A stretch of DNA of 20,475 nucleotides, taken from NCBI GenBank assembly GCA_903877945.1, contig CAIRFY010000493.1:1-20475 (forward strand). Direction: 5' to 3'. Numbering within the stretch: position 1 is the first letter of the stretch; each line of letters begins with the position of its first letter. Below the pieces are notes generated by a model. The model was not told where the DNA came from and did not search any database. It saw nothing but the letters and a program-made list of their open reading frames with translations. Positions 6,958-14,445 of the stretch are shown one piece after another. The translations under genes were made by a program, and so were the position numbers. The DNA comes from an uncultured Oscillochloris sp. (GTDB lineage Bacteria; Chloroflexota; Chloroflexia; Chloroflexales; Chloroflexaceae).

Positions 6958-8162
6958 GACGTCAATACATCATCATCAGTGCCGTCTGCTGGTTTATTCT
7001 GGTTGCCGTCTCAGCTATCTGGAACATCAGCCAGATTGAGGGAGCGCATCAACAGGCTGATGTGCAGGTGGCAAAATCTTTCTTTGAGCTGATCGTCACC
7101 GTGCGCGAGTGGAACGCCCAACATGGTGGCGTGTATGTACCGGTCTCAGATCTGATTCAGCCGAACCCGTATCTCAAAGTTCCTGACCGAGATATTCATT
7201 TGCCCAACGGGATGATGTTGACCAAGGTGAACCCGGCGTACATGACTCGGCTGATTGCTGATCTGGCGCAGAAGGGCAACCGGCTTCGCTTTCATATCAC
7301 CAGCCTGAAGCCGATCAACCCTGGTAATGCGGCGGATGTCTGGGAAACCCAGGCTCTCACGTCGTTTGAGACTACAGCGCTGCTAGAATCATATACCTGG
7401 AATGATCGATCTCAGATCTTCACATACATGGCACCGTTGATCACCCAGTCGAGTTGCCTGAAATGTCATGAACAACAGGGCTACAAGGTCGGCGATGTCC
7501 GTGGCGGGATCAGCGTCTCCTTTCGCTCGGAGCCGGTGACGATCTGGCCCATTTTGCTGAGCCATACGCTCATCGCCCTGGTTGGGATGGTGGCGATCAG
7601 TGTCTTTGGACAGCAGTTAGCGCGTGCCTTCGCCGATCTTGAGCGGCTATCACAGATCGACAGCCTTACCCAGCTTTATAATCGCAGACACTTTGATCTC
7701 TATCTCCACCGCGAGTTTTTACGTAGCAGACGACAGGAATCGCCATTATCGGTTATTCTCTGTGACGTAGACTACTTCAAGTCCTATAATGACATTTACG
7801 GGCATCAGGCCGGTGATAACTGCCTGCGGCAGATCGCCGCCGCGCTCGCTGCTACCGTGAAACGACCGGGCGATCTGATTGCGCGCTATGGCGGCGAAGA
7901 GTTTGTGATGGTGCTGCCGGACACGACTGCCGCAGGAGCCATCGCCATCGCCGAACTGGTGCGCGCCAAGATTGAAACGCTCAATATCAGCCACAAAGGG
8001 AGTCAGGTGAGCAATCACGTGACCATTAGCCTTGGTGTTGCGGCCTTGTGCGGGGATCTGAAGGAAGAAGTTTTACTGGAGCGGGCCGACCAGTCTCTCT
8101 ATCAGGCCAAGCATGCGGGAAGAAATACGGTTGCTAGTGCTGTCATGTCGCAAACGGTGTAA
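6954..8162 (+). CDS. Membrane diguanylate cyclase with haem-type Tll0287-like sensor
   Basis: A 402-residue protein predicted to make cyclic di-GMP from two GTP. A membrane anchor lies at about 6-24, an extracytoplasmic Tll0287-like (DUF3365) domain at about 30-190, a second membrane helix at about 197-218, and a cytoplasmic GGDEF domain at about 235-395. The sensor contains CLKCH (168-172), the CxxCH motif that binds covalent haem c, as in family members thought to sense gas or redox. The catalytic loop is RYGGEEF (GGEEF 313-317), so it should be active, and RPGD (304-307) is the product-inhibition I-site at the usual distance. Its ATG overlaps the stop of the small ORF. No EAL domain is present. 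Confidence 0.93.
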   Translation: MRRQYIIISAVCWFILVAVSAIWNISQIEGAHQQADVQVAKSFFELIVTVREWNAQHGGVYVPVSDLIQPNPYLKVPDRDIHLPNGMMLTKVNPAYMTRLIADLAQKGNRLRFHITSLKPINPGNAADVWETQALTSFETTALLESYTWNDRSQIFTYMAPLITQSSCLKCHEQQGYKVGDVRGGISVSFRSEPVTIWPILLSHTLIALVGMVAISVFGQQLARAFADLERLSQIDSLTQLYNRRHFDLYLHREFLRSRRQESPLSVILCDVDYFKSYNDIYGHQAGDNCLRQIAAALAATVKRPGDLIARYGGEEFVMVLPDTTAAGAIAIAELVRAKIETLNISHKGSQVSNHVTISLGVAALCGDLKEEVLLERADQSLYQAKHAGRNTVASAVMSQTV

Positions 8163-8163
8163 G

Positions 8164-8376
8164 GGAAAGCGTGACCGTGAGGCTAAGCGGCGGCTCTACT
8201 CGCGGCGCAGCGTCCACGAGTACTGGATCGCTGACTGGCGTGCGGAGCAGGTGGCAGTCTACCGCCGTCAGGAGGCCGAGCTACGCCATGTGCAGACACT
8301 CTTGCGCGGCGAGACGCTCACCTCGGCCCTGCTGCCCGGTTTCGCCTGTGTGATCGACCGCTTCTTTGATCTGTGA
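8164..8376 (+). pseudogene. C-terminal remnant of a Uma2-family (DUF820) protein
   Basis: About 70 codons directly after the cyclase stop match only the C-terminal part of the Uma2 putative endonuclease family: DREAKRRLYSRRSVHEYWIAD, then VAVYR, LRGETLTSALLPGF and a terminal DRFF. Complete members are about 180-200 residues and start with an N-terminal fold and a catalytic Glu/Asp set that are absent here. The open frame extends upstream into the cyclase gene in another frame, without a plausible start. I infer that a deletion removed the front half. Confidence 0.75.
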
Positions 8377-8426
8377 TCGCAAGAGAGACGAGGTTCAGTT
8401 CAGCTTTACTGTTTGTGCCGTTGGTC

Positions 8427-8443
8427 GTGGGCGCTTCAGCGCC
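8427..8443. repeat. Dispersed GGCGCTTCAGCGCC hairpin
   Basis: GTGGGCGCTTCAGCGCC, a 5-bp stem with TTCA loop, recurs exactly at 20278-20294. It lies in the gap between the Uma2 remnant and the AlbA_2 gene. Confidence 0.8.
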
Positions 8444-8495
8444 AAGTGGCTGAATCTGTCACTCCATTTCAGTAGATCCTCTCTTGGTAACACAC

Positions 8496-9911
8496 ATGGA
8501 TCATAACGAGAGCATTGAGGCCCTGCTGGCCACGCCCGAGGGGTCACAGCTCGCCTTCGCCCGCGAGAAGACCCGGCTCGACGATCTGGCGGAAACACTG
8601 GTGGCCTTTGCCAATGCCCAGGGCGGCACGCTGGTGCTGGGGGCGACGGGGCGGGCCAGGGCGCGGGCGGAGGGGGTGCGCGATCTGGCGGCGGCCCGCG
8701 AGCTGTTGCTGGAGGCGGCGCTGGCCTGCACGCCCCCGCTGATCCTGCCGCTGCCGCACGCGGCACAGTCCGGCGATGCCATACTATTGCTGGCCAGCGT
8801 GCCATCGGGACTCTCGCAGGTCTACAGCCTGCACGGCAAGTACCTGCGCCGCGAGGGCGGCACTAACCAGCCCCTGGCCCCCGACGCCCTGCGCCGCCTG
8901 CTGACCGAGCGCGGCGATGTGAGCTGGGAGCGTGGTGCGCCCGAGGGTGCCCGCACCGATGAGCTTGATCCGCACAAGGTCAACGCCTACGCCCGGCGGA
9001 TTGACCCCGAGGCCGAGATCGAGCCCCTGGAGTTGCTGCGTCGGCGTGGCTGTGTGGTGATGCGTGCGGAGCGGAACGATACGTCTTCTTCCCCGACTCT
9101 TATTCCCACCAACGCCGGTATGTTACTCTTCGCACGCAGCGTTGAGGAGCGATTCCCGCAGGCCGAGATTACGCTGGTGCAGTACCGTGGACACGACATG
9201 GCCGATGCCTTCGAGCGCGAGGATGTGCGCGACACTCTGCCCGAGGCGGTGCGCAGAGCCGAGCGTTGGCTGATGGAACATATGCGTCGGGGCAGCCGTA
9301 TGGCGGGCCTGGAGCGTCAGGACTGGACGCAGTTTCCGCCGGGCGCGGTGCGCGAGGCGCTGGTGAACGCGGTGGCCCACCGCGACTACAGCGTGCGCGG
9401 TGAGGGCGTGCGGATCGGGATGTTCGCCGACCGTCTGGAGTGCTACTCGCCCGGTCGCCTGCCCGGCCATGTGACCCTGGAGAACTTGGTGGCCGAGCGA
9501 TTCTCGCGCAACGAGGGTCTGGTGCAGGTGCTGGCCGACTTCGGCCTGATCGAGCGGCTTGGCTACGGGATCGACCGCATGCTGCGCCAGATGGGGGACG
9601 CTGGGCTGCCGCCGCCGCAGTTCCGCGAGACGGCGGCGGGCTTCCTGGTGACGCTCCCGGGTCAGCCGGTGGAAGCGCTCGGCCCCGAGGGTCTTGATAC
9701 CCGCGAGTGGGTGCGCCAGGGGTTCAACGAGCGCCAGATCGCCGCCTTGATCTTCCTGGCCGAACAGCGCCGCATCACGAACCGCGATCTCCAGGATCTT
9801 CACCCCGACGTAAGCCCCGAGACGATCCGCCGTGATCTGGCTGACCTTGTGGAGCGCGGGGTGCTGCTGCGCGTCGGTGAAAAGCGGGCCACGTATTACA
9901 TCATGAAGTAG
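8496..9911 (+). CDS. AlbA_2/ATPase-type transcriptional regulator with C-terminal HTH
   Basis: A 471-residue protein of the putative ATP-dependent DNA-binding regulator family. The N-terminal AlbA_2 (Schlafen-like) domain covers about 15-135 (LAETLVAFANAQGGTLVLG at 31-49). A HATPase_c_4 region is centred on PPGAVREALVNAVAHRDYS (281-299), with RLECYSPGRLP and later GYGIDRM. A winged helix at about 405-470 (TNRDLQDL, VSPETIRRDLADLVERG) resembles DeoR-type domains. The ATG at 8496 is preferred over the upstream TTG at 8484; neither has a strong ribosome-binding site. It converges on tgt with 16 bases between. Targets are unknown; in other genomes such proteins are often solitary or linked to defence or mobile DNA. 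Confidence 0.87.
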   Translation: MDHNESIEALLATPEGSQLAFAREKTRLDDLAETLVAFANAQGGTLVLGATGRARARAEGVRDLAAARELLLEAALACTPPLILPLPHAAQSGDAILLLASVPSGLSQVYSLHGKYLRREGGTNQPLAPDALRRLLTERGDVSWERGAPEGARTDELDPHKVNAYARRIDPEAEIEPLELLRRRGCVVMRAERNDTSSSPTLIPTNAGMLLFARSVEERFPQAEITLVQYRGHDMADAFEREDVRDTLPEAVRRAERWLMEHMRRGSRMAGLERQDWTQFPPGAVREALVNAVAHRDYSVRGEGVRIGMFADRLECYSPGRLPGHVTLENLVAERFSRNEGLVQVLADFGLIERLGYGIDRMLRQMGDAGLPPPQFRETAAGFLVTLPGQPVEALGPEGLDTREWVRQGFNERQIAALIFLAEQRRITNRDLQDLHPDVSPETIRRDLADLVERGVLLRVGEKRATYYIMK

Positions 9912-9927
9912 GGGCGAAGCGGACGCA

Positions 9928-11202
9928 TCAGCCAGGGAGTGATGCCTGTTCCCTGTCCCCCACCGTCAATGGCTTGCCCAGCCACGCCTCGTACATATCG
10001 GCGAAGCGGCCCGCGCTGATCGCCGCGCGCACCTCAGCCATCATGTTCAGCAAGAATGCCACGTTATGCAGACTCACCAAGCGGATTCCTAGGATCTCCT
10101 TGGCCTTGAAGAGGTGATGGATGTAGGCCCGCGAGAAGTTCTTGCACGTGTCACAGGCACACCCAGGCTGGAGCGGGCCATCGTCGTCGCGCAGAGCGGC
10201 GTTGTGGGTGTTCAGCCTCCAGCGCCGGGGGCCGATCCTCACTCCCTGTCCCTCATCCTCAAGGGGCGAGGGAAGATTCCGCACCAGGGCCGTACCGTGG
10301 CGGCCCAGTCGAGTCGGACTCACACAGTCGAACATATCGATCCCGCGAGCCACCCCTTCCAGCAGGTCGTCCACATCGCCCACGCCTAGCAGGTGGCGCG
10401 CCATACCATCGGGCATATACGGTACGGTCATGTCCACCACATCGTACATCTGGGCCTTATCGCCGCCCAAGGAGCCGCCGATACAGAGGCCATCGAAGCC
10501 CATCGCCCCAATATGCTCGGCGCTGGCCCGCCGCAGGTCAGGGAAGACCCCGCCGTGGACGATCCCGAAGAGGTACTGCTGAGCATTCGGCAGGCTGGTC
10601 GAGTCACGCTCACGATGGGTCGTCAGGCAGCGCGCCGCCCAGCGGTGAGTGCGCTCCATGCTCTGGCGCGTATACTCGTAGGTAGCCCGGAAGGGCGGCA
10701 GTTCGTCGAAGCAGACGATAATGTCGGCCCCCAGGCCGTGCTGGATCTGGATCGAGCGCTCGGGCGTAAAAATGTGCCGCGACCCGTCAAGGTACGACTT
10801 GAAGATAACCGCGTCCTCTGTCACCTTGACCATACCCTGGAGCTGCTGGGCGTGCTGCGGGCGACGGCCCTTGATCTCGTCAGCGATGCCGCCGTAGACC
10901 AACGAGAAGACCTGAAACCCGCCGCTATCGGTGAGGATCGGCCCCCGCCAACTGCTGAATCCGTGCAACCCGCCGTGGCGAGCGATCAGCTCGTGGCCTG
11001 GCTGAAGGTAGAGGTGGTAGGTATTGCCCAGGATGATCGACGCGCCGTGGTCGCGCAACTCCTGAGGCGACAGAGCCTTGACCGTGCCGCGTGTGCCAAC
11101 CGGCATAAACACCGGCGTCGCCACATCGCCGTGAACCGTGCGGACAACCCCAGCCCGCGCCCGGCTGCGCGTATCTCGGGCGGTGATGCTGAAAATGCTC
11201 AT
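9928..11202 (-). CDS. tgt: tRNA-guanine transglycosylase with repeat-derived insertion
   Basis: A 424-residue enzyme that exchanges guanine 34 of GUN-anticodon tRNAs for a queuine precursor. D92 (LTDSGGFQVFSL) is the general base, D292 (FDCVSPTRLGRHG) the nucleophile, and zinc is bound by C348, C350, C353 and H379 (CACDTC ... LVSLHN). Usual length is about 370-395. Part of the excess is residues 309-325 (NLPSPLEDEGQGVRIGP), placed between HGTALVR and RWRLNTHNAALRDD, which are normally close; the DNA there matches the window's dispersed hairpin repeat. A further unusual loop, YGGIADEIKGRRPQHAQQLQ (103-122), may be lineage-specific. No ribosome-binding site is present and the promoter lies almost on the ATG. 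No other queuosine gene is near. Confidence 0.96.
   Translation of the reverse strand: MSIFSITARDTRSRARAGVVRTVHGDVATPVFMPVGTRGTVKALSPQELRDHGASIILGNTYHLYLQPGHELIARHGGLHGFSSWRGPILTDSGGFQVFSLVYGGIADEIKGRRPQHAQQLQGMVKVTEDAVIFKSYLDGSRHIFTPERSIQIQHGLGADIIVCFDELPPFRATYEYTRQSMERTHRWAARCLTTHRERDSTSLPNAQQYLFGIVHGGVFPDLRRASAEHIGAMGFDGLCIGGSLGGDKAQMYDVVDMTVPYMPDGMARHLLGVGDVDDLLEGVARGIDMFDCVSPTRLGRHGTALVRNLPSPLEDEGQGVRIGPRRWRLNTHNAALRDDDGPLQPGCACDTCKNFSRAYIHHLFKAKEILGIRLVSLHNVAFLLNMMAEVRAAISAGRFADMYEAWLGKPLTVGDREQASLPG
10237..10272. repeat. Dispersed hairpin repeat fragment inside tgt
   Basis: The plus-strand sequence CCTCACTCCCTGTCCCTC, then ATCCTCAAGGGGCGAGGG, aligns without gaps to the C-rich arm and turn of the elements at 6610 and 14482, with about seven differences in 36 bases. 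It encodes the extra tgt residues on the minus strand. Confidence 0.8.
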
Positions 11203-11209
11203 GCTGCCA

Positions 11210-11218
11210 AGTATAGCA
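11210..11218 (-). promoter_or_regulatory. Extended -10 promoter of tgt
   Basis: On the minus strand TGCTATACT, with no recognisable -35. The -10 ends eight bases before the ATG, so transcription should start at or within two bases of the start codon, implying a leaderless mRNA. It forms a 10-bp inverted repeat with the promoter at 11274-11283. Confidence 0.7.
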
Positions 11219-11274
11219 GAATTGTTGTCATAGCCCTGCCCAACAGTAACACTGATCCCGATCTTGTCTAATAC

Positions 11275-11283
11275 TGCTATACT
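11275..11283 (+). promoter_or_regulatory. Extended -10 promoter of the PHAX-domain gene
   Basis: TGCTATACT without a clear -35. The expected start near 11290 gives a leader of about 39 bases to the ATG at 11329. It mirrors the tgt promoter. Confidence 0.7.
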
Positions 11284-11328
11284 GTGGTAGTATCCCGCAT
11301 GTTAAAGGTAACAGACCAAAAGGGCATT

Positions 11329-12402
11329 ATGACTGATTCACCAACAGCACAACAGCCATCGCCCGATTCTCCGAGCGACGACCTATTTCTTGGTGAGACG
11401 ACCGGCGTGGTGGTTGCGTTTTACCACGTTCACGGCTTTATTCGCACCGTCGACTTTGGCGAGATCTTCGTCCATGTATCAAAGCTACCGGATGGTCTCA
11501 CGGATCTCAAGATCGGGCAGCACGTCCACTTCCACATCTCCAAGGGGGCACGTGGACGCTACGCGCATGAGGTACAGATTCTCAACGAGGGTGCAATCGA
11601 TCCGTCGGAGGTCTTTACTCCCACAAAGTCTGCCCGTGTATTGAACAAGGAAGAGATCGCAATAATCGCCCACCGGCTTGGCGAAAACAATCCGTACGTG
11701 ATCAGCCAGATCAGTCGATTGTTCTATCACTTTGGCTCCGATGTCATCAAGGAAATCCTCGCGGAGACGGAACAGATCGAAACAGGGGACGGTATGCTCC
11801 TGCCTGATGGCTCGCGCCGTCGGACGCCTGGGGGCGTGTTCTTCTTCCTGGCTAAAAAGCGGCTTTCCCCAGACGACAGTGCGCGTATCTTTTCATCGCA
11901 GTTCGCGCAGAAAAAGCGCAAGCAGGACGGACCGCCGCAGGAGTCGGCAGCGACGCCGAGGACGCCCACGCCCGCCCCGGCTCCCGTTATCGTCGTCACC
12001 TGGGAGATGCGCGGGCCACTGATCAATGAGGCGAGAGTAGGACAAGGGAAGGCGACAACCGTGAAAGTAACCGTTATTGGTAAGCCGACGTCCGTGGTTG
12101 AGCGCGGTAACACTGTCATCCTCATGCTCACCTACACTGGCCCGCTGCCGTCCATGCCAAAGGGCGTCCCCATCCCAACGGTGGTGCCGCCGACGACCTA
12201 TGTGGTCTATGTGTCGGCGAAGCAGTGGCGTGGGGTGGCTGCGGCGATACAGGATCCTGAGGACGTTCTGATCATCGAGGGAGCGCAGGCGTGGGATGCG
12301 GAGCAGAAGGCCATTGCGGTCTATACGACGAAGATTTCAACGAAGCTGCAGCAGCGGGCCAAGCGACCGGCTCCACCGGCTGAGCAGCCACCACCAGCAT
12401 AG
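11329..12402 (+). CDS. Cold-shock domain + PHAX RNA-binding domain protein
   Basis: A 357-residue protein with three parts. Residues about 25-85 resemble a cold-shock/S1-like OB fold (TGVVVAFYHVHGFIRT, GEIFVHVSKL). Residues about 104-185 match the RNA-binding domain of PHAX, the eukaryotic snRNA export adaptor: a helical LNKEEIAIIAHRLGE stretch, ETEQIETGDG (146-155) and the hallmark DGSRRRTPGGVFFFLAKK (160-177). A Pro/Ala/Lys-rich linker leads to a beta-rich domain at about 222-335 that I cannot name (VKVTVIGKP, TTYVVYVSAKQW). The tail is Pro-rich. The ATG at 11329 is chosen for the AAAAGGG four bases upstream; GTG 11284 and ATG 11299 are alternatives. A role in binding RNA is well supported; its targets are unknown. 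It is divergent from tgt. Confidence 0.85.
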   Translation: MTDSPTAQQPSPDSPSDDLFLGETTGVVVAFYHVHGFIRTVDFGEIFVHVSKLPDGLTDLKIGQHVHFHISKGARGRYAHEVQILNEGAIDPSEVFTPTKSARVLNKEEIAIIAHRLGENNPYVISQISRLFYHFGSDVIKEILAETEQIETGDGMLLPDGSRRRTPGGVFFFLAKKRLSPDDSARIFSSQFAQKKRKQDGPPQESAATPRTPTPAPAPVIVVTWEMRGPLINEARVGQGKATTVKVTVIGKPTSVVERGNTVILMLTYTGPLPSMPKGVPIPTVVPPTTYVVYVSAKQWRGVAAAIQDPEDVLIIEGAQAWDAEQKAIAVYTTKISTKLQQRAKRPAPPAEQPPPA

Positions 12403-12409
12403 GCATCGT

Positions 12410-12430
12410 GCGAACCGTCTTGTGGTTCGC
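12410..12430. other. Hairpin just after the PHAX-domain gene
   Basis: GCGAACC, loop GTCTTGT, GGTTCGC. No T-run follows, so it may stabilise the 3' end or pair with the stronger hairpin at 12449-12472. Confidence 0.55.
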
Positions 12431-12448
12431 TGACAAGAATACAACCAC

Positions 12449-12472
12449 AACGCCTCCCAACCGGGAGGCGTT
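12449..12472. terminator. Probable terminator hairpin between convergent genes
   Basis: AACGCCTCCC, loop AACC, GGGAGGCGTT: a perfect 10-bp stem between the ends of the PHAX-domain gene and the FHA gene. The following TTGCTGTG is a poor T-tract, so termination may be weak or factor-assisted. Confidence 0.6.
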
Positions 12473-12499
12473 GCTGTGGGTTGCGATGTGGGAGCAGAC

Positions 12500-13246
12500 C
12501 TACAGCCGGGTGGTCTGGGTGATATAGCGAAAGAAGACGATCACATTGCCGAGGCGGATGCGCGTTCGGTCGCGCAGGGCGACAGTGCTATTGGGAGCCA
12601 TCGGCGCGTCGTTGAGGAAAGAGCCGTTGGTACTCCCGAGGTCGGTGAGCGTCCATTGGCCTGCGGCGAGGCGCAGGACGGCGTGTTGTCGGCTGACGCC
12701 CTGGGCGCTGCCGCCGACCGGGTGTAGGTCGATGTCGGGGGCGGCACCGGCGGTTGCGTCGTACCAGCCGATCATGTAGGTGCCCTTGGCCGGGTCAAGC
12801 GGAATGCGCTGGTTGTTGGGCAGCACCAGTTCGCAGGGCACCATCGCCGACGGTGCGGCGGGGCGGGTCATTTCTTCGTACTCCTGCTCGAACTGGCGCA
12901 TCTCGGTGCGGTGGCGCTCAAGCAGCGTGATCAGACGCTCCTGTTCCTGCTCCAGAGTCGCGATGTCTTTGCGTTTGCGCTCAATGTCGCTGATGCGGGC
13001 CAGGATCTTCTCATTCTGGACAATCAGCCCGCGCAGCCGCTGGAGATCGCCCTCGCGCAGGTTGAGGTCGGCGCGAGCCTTGGTGATCCCATCCTCGGTG
13101 ATCCGTCGCAGGGTCTCGTTCATCCCGGCGAGGGCGCGCTCATTGCTACTCACCCAGTCGCGCAGTTGTTTCACGTCCTTCTCCAGAACTGCGAGTTGCT
13201 TGCGCGTGTCCTGGGTCTCCTTCTCAATCGAGGTGCGGTCGAGCAT
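12500..13246 (-). CDS. Coiled-coil protein with C-terminal FHA domain
   Basis: A 248-residue cytoplasmic protein. Residues 1-127 are charged heptad-rich helix (coiled coil). Residues about 135-243 form a forkhead-associated domain, which normally binds phosphothreonine peptides: GVSRQHAVLRL (S185, H188), WTLTDLGSTNGSFLN (N207, G208) and a closing IRLGNVIVFF. The first conserved element reads YMIGWYD, with tryptophan where FHA domains usually have arginine (IGR), so phosphopeptide affinity may be altered. The ATG at 13246 is supported by AAGGAG six bases upstream. No kinase or phosphatase gene is adjacent, so its partners are unknown. A Xer-type gene lies upstream on the same strand, about 136 bases away. 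Confidence 0.88.
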   Translation of the reverse strand: MLDRTSIEKETQDTRKQLAVLEKDVKQLRDWVSSNERALAGMNETLRRITEDGITKARADLNLREGDLQRLRGLIVQNEKILARISDIERKRKDIATLEQEQERLITLLERHRTEMRQFEQEYEEMTRPAAPSAMVPCELVLPNNQRIPLDPAKGTYMIGWYDATAGAAPDIDLHPVGGSAQGVSRQHAVLRLAAGQWTLTDLGSTNGSFLNDAPMAPNSTVALRDRTRIRLGNVIVFFRYITQTTRL

Positions 13247-13335
13247 AGGTCGCTCCTTCAGGAACAGACAGCGGGCGTCATACGGTAGGACGTTTATCTG
13301 GTGGCTAAGGTTTCATGCGGTGGTGGAAACAACAA

Positions 13336-13360
13336 AGCCCCCGCCCGCAGGGGATCGGGG
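13336..13360 (-). terminator. Possible terminator of the recombinase gene
   Basis: On the minus strand CCCCG pairs with CGGGG across a G/C-rich loop and is followed by GCTTTGTTGTTT. The stem is short and the loop long, so the call is weak, but it lies where a terminator is expected, between the recombinase and FHA genes. Confidence 0.35.
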
Positions 13361-13382
13361 ACCACTGTTGTGGGGCGCAGCG

Positions 13383-14324
13383 CTACTCGGTATCTACGTC
13401 GGTCTCAACCAGGAGATCGGCGAAGGCTCCGGTTTTGCCGCCGTCGTCAATACGGCGAGGACGGCTCGGTGTCTGCTCAGGCATATGTGTGTAGATCTGC
13501 GTGGTCGAGAGGAATGCGTGGCCAAGCCGTTCCTGCACCTCGCGTAGCTCAGCGCCGCCATCGAGCATATGGGCGGCAAACGAATGACGCAGGGTGTGCG
13601 GGGTCAGGTTATGGAGGCCCACCTGGTCGGCGTAGCCCTTGAGGATCAGCCAAAACCCCTGGCGGGTGAGCCGCTTGCCGCGATGGTTGAGGAACAGGCT
13701 GCCGCAGTCTTCACCGGCGCTGCGGGCGATCTGCGTGCGGGCAACATCGAGGTATTCTTCGACTGCAGTGGCCGCAGTGGGTGTCAGAGGCAACACACGC
13801 TCGCGACTGGCCTTGCCCGCGCAGCGCACAGTGACCGCATCAGGGGTGACATTAACTGTGTCAAGGGCCACCAGTTCGCTCACGCGCATACCGGTGGCGT
13901 AGAGCAGTTCAAGCATCGCCTTATCACGCAGCCCCTCGGGGCTACGCGATTGCAGAGGCAGTTCAAGCAGTTCGTCCATCTGATGTTGGGAAATCGCCTT
14001 GGGCGGGTAGCGATCCACCTTCGGTGAGTCGATCAGGCTGGTCGGGTCGTGGGCGATCACCTGCTGGGATGTCAGGTAGCCAAAAAACGACTTCACCGCT
14101 GCCGTTCGTCGGGCGACCGTGCTGGCGGCGTAGCGTCGCTCGTGCAGAAAGAGCATAAAGGCCAGCATGTCGTCGTGCGTGACGACCGACCAATCAGCCA
14201 TCTGCCGCTCACGCAAGAATGTGCAGAGTTGGTCGAGATCGGTGCGGTACGCGGCGGTGGTATTGTCCGACATCTGCCGCTCGCCCGCCATATAAGCCAG
14301 GAAAGAGTCGACGTACTCATGCAT
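13383..14324 (-). CDS. XerC/XerD-type tyrosine recombinase
   Basis: A 313-residue site-specific recombinase with a SAM-like N-terminal DNA-binding domain (about 1-90) and a full catalytic domain: R147 (TGMRVSEL), K171 (GKASRERVLPL), H243 and R246 (HTLRHSFAAHML), H269 (LGHAFLSTTQ) and nucleophile Y278 (IYTH). Length and motifs match the Xer group, which resolves chromosome dimers, but an integrase of a lost element cannot be excluded. The start at ATG 14324 has AGGA six bases upstream; the longer frame to 14372 lacks such support. About 35 residues follow the nucleophile, somewhat more than usual. A good promoter lies at 14409-14437, right beside a MITE. No attachment site is recognisable. Confidence 0.9.
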   Translation of the reverse strand: MHEYVDSFLAYMAGERQMSDNTTAAYRTDLDQLCTFLRERQMADWSVVTHDDMLAFMLFLHERRYAASTVARRTAAVKSFFGYLTSQQVIAHDPTSLIDSPKVDRYPPKAISQHQMDELLELPLQSRSPEGLRDKAMLELLYATGMRVSELVALDTVNVTPDAVTVRCAGKASRERVLPLTPTAATAVEEYLDVARTQIARSAGEDCGSLFLNHRGKRLTRQGFWLILKGYADQVGLHNLTPHTLRHSFAAHMLDGGAELREVQERLGHAFLSTTQIYTHMPEQTPSRPRRIDDGGKTGAFADLLVETDVDTE

Positions 14325-14408
14325 ATCGTGTCCTGCCGATGGTTCGGCCCCACAACAGGGCGCTGTGGACACAGAGAGGAAAATCGCTCATGGTGCGAGG
14401 TAGCGCGT

Positions 14409-14437
14409 ATGGTACCGCAAAGCATAGGCAGTGTCAA
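14409..14437 (-). promoter_or_regulatory. Promoter of the Xer-type recombinase
   Basis: On the minus strand TTGACA (14432-14437), a 17-bp spacer and TACCAT (14409-14414). Expected start is about 14402. The -35 lies eight bases from the target duplication of the neighbouring MITE. Confidence 0.7.
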
Positions 14438-14445
14438 CCACGAAT

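Noticed and set aside
10393..11271. A 292-codon plus-strand frame opposite tgt
   Set aside because: It is a shadow of the well-supported tgt gene, with no recognisable protein features.
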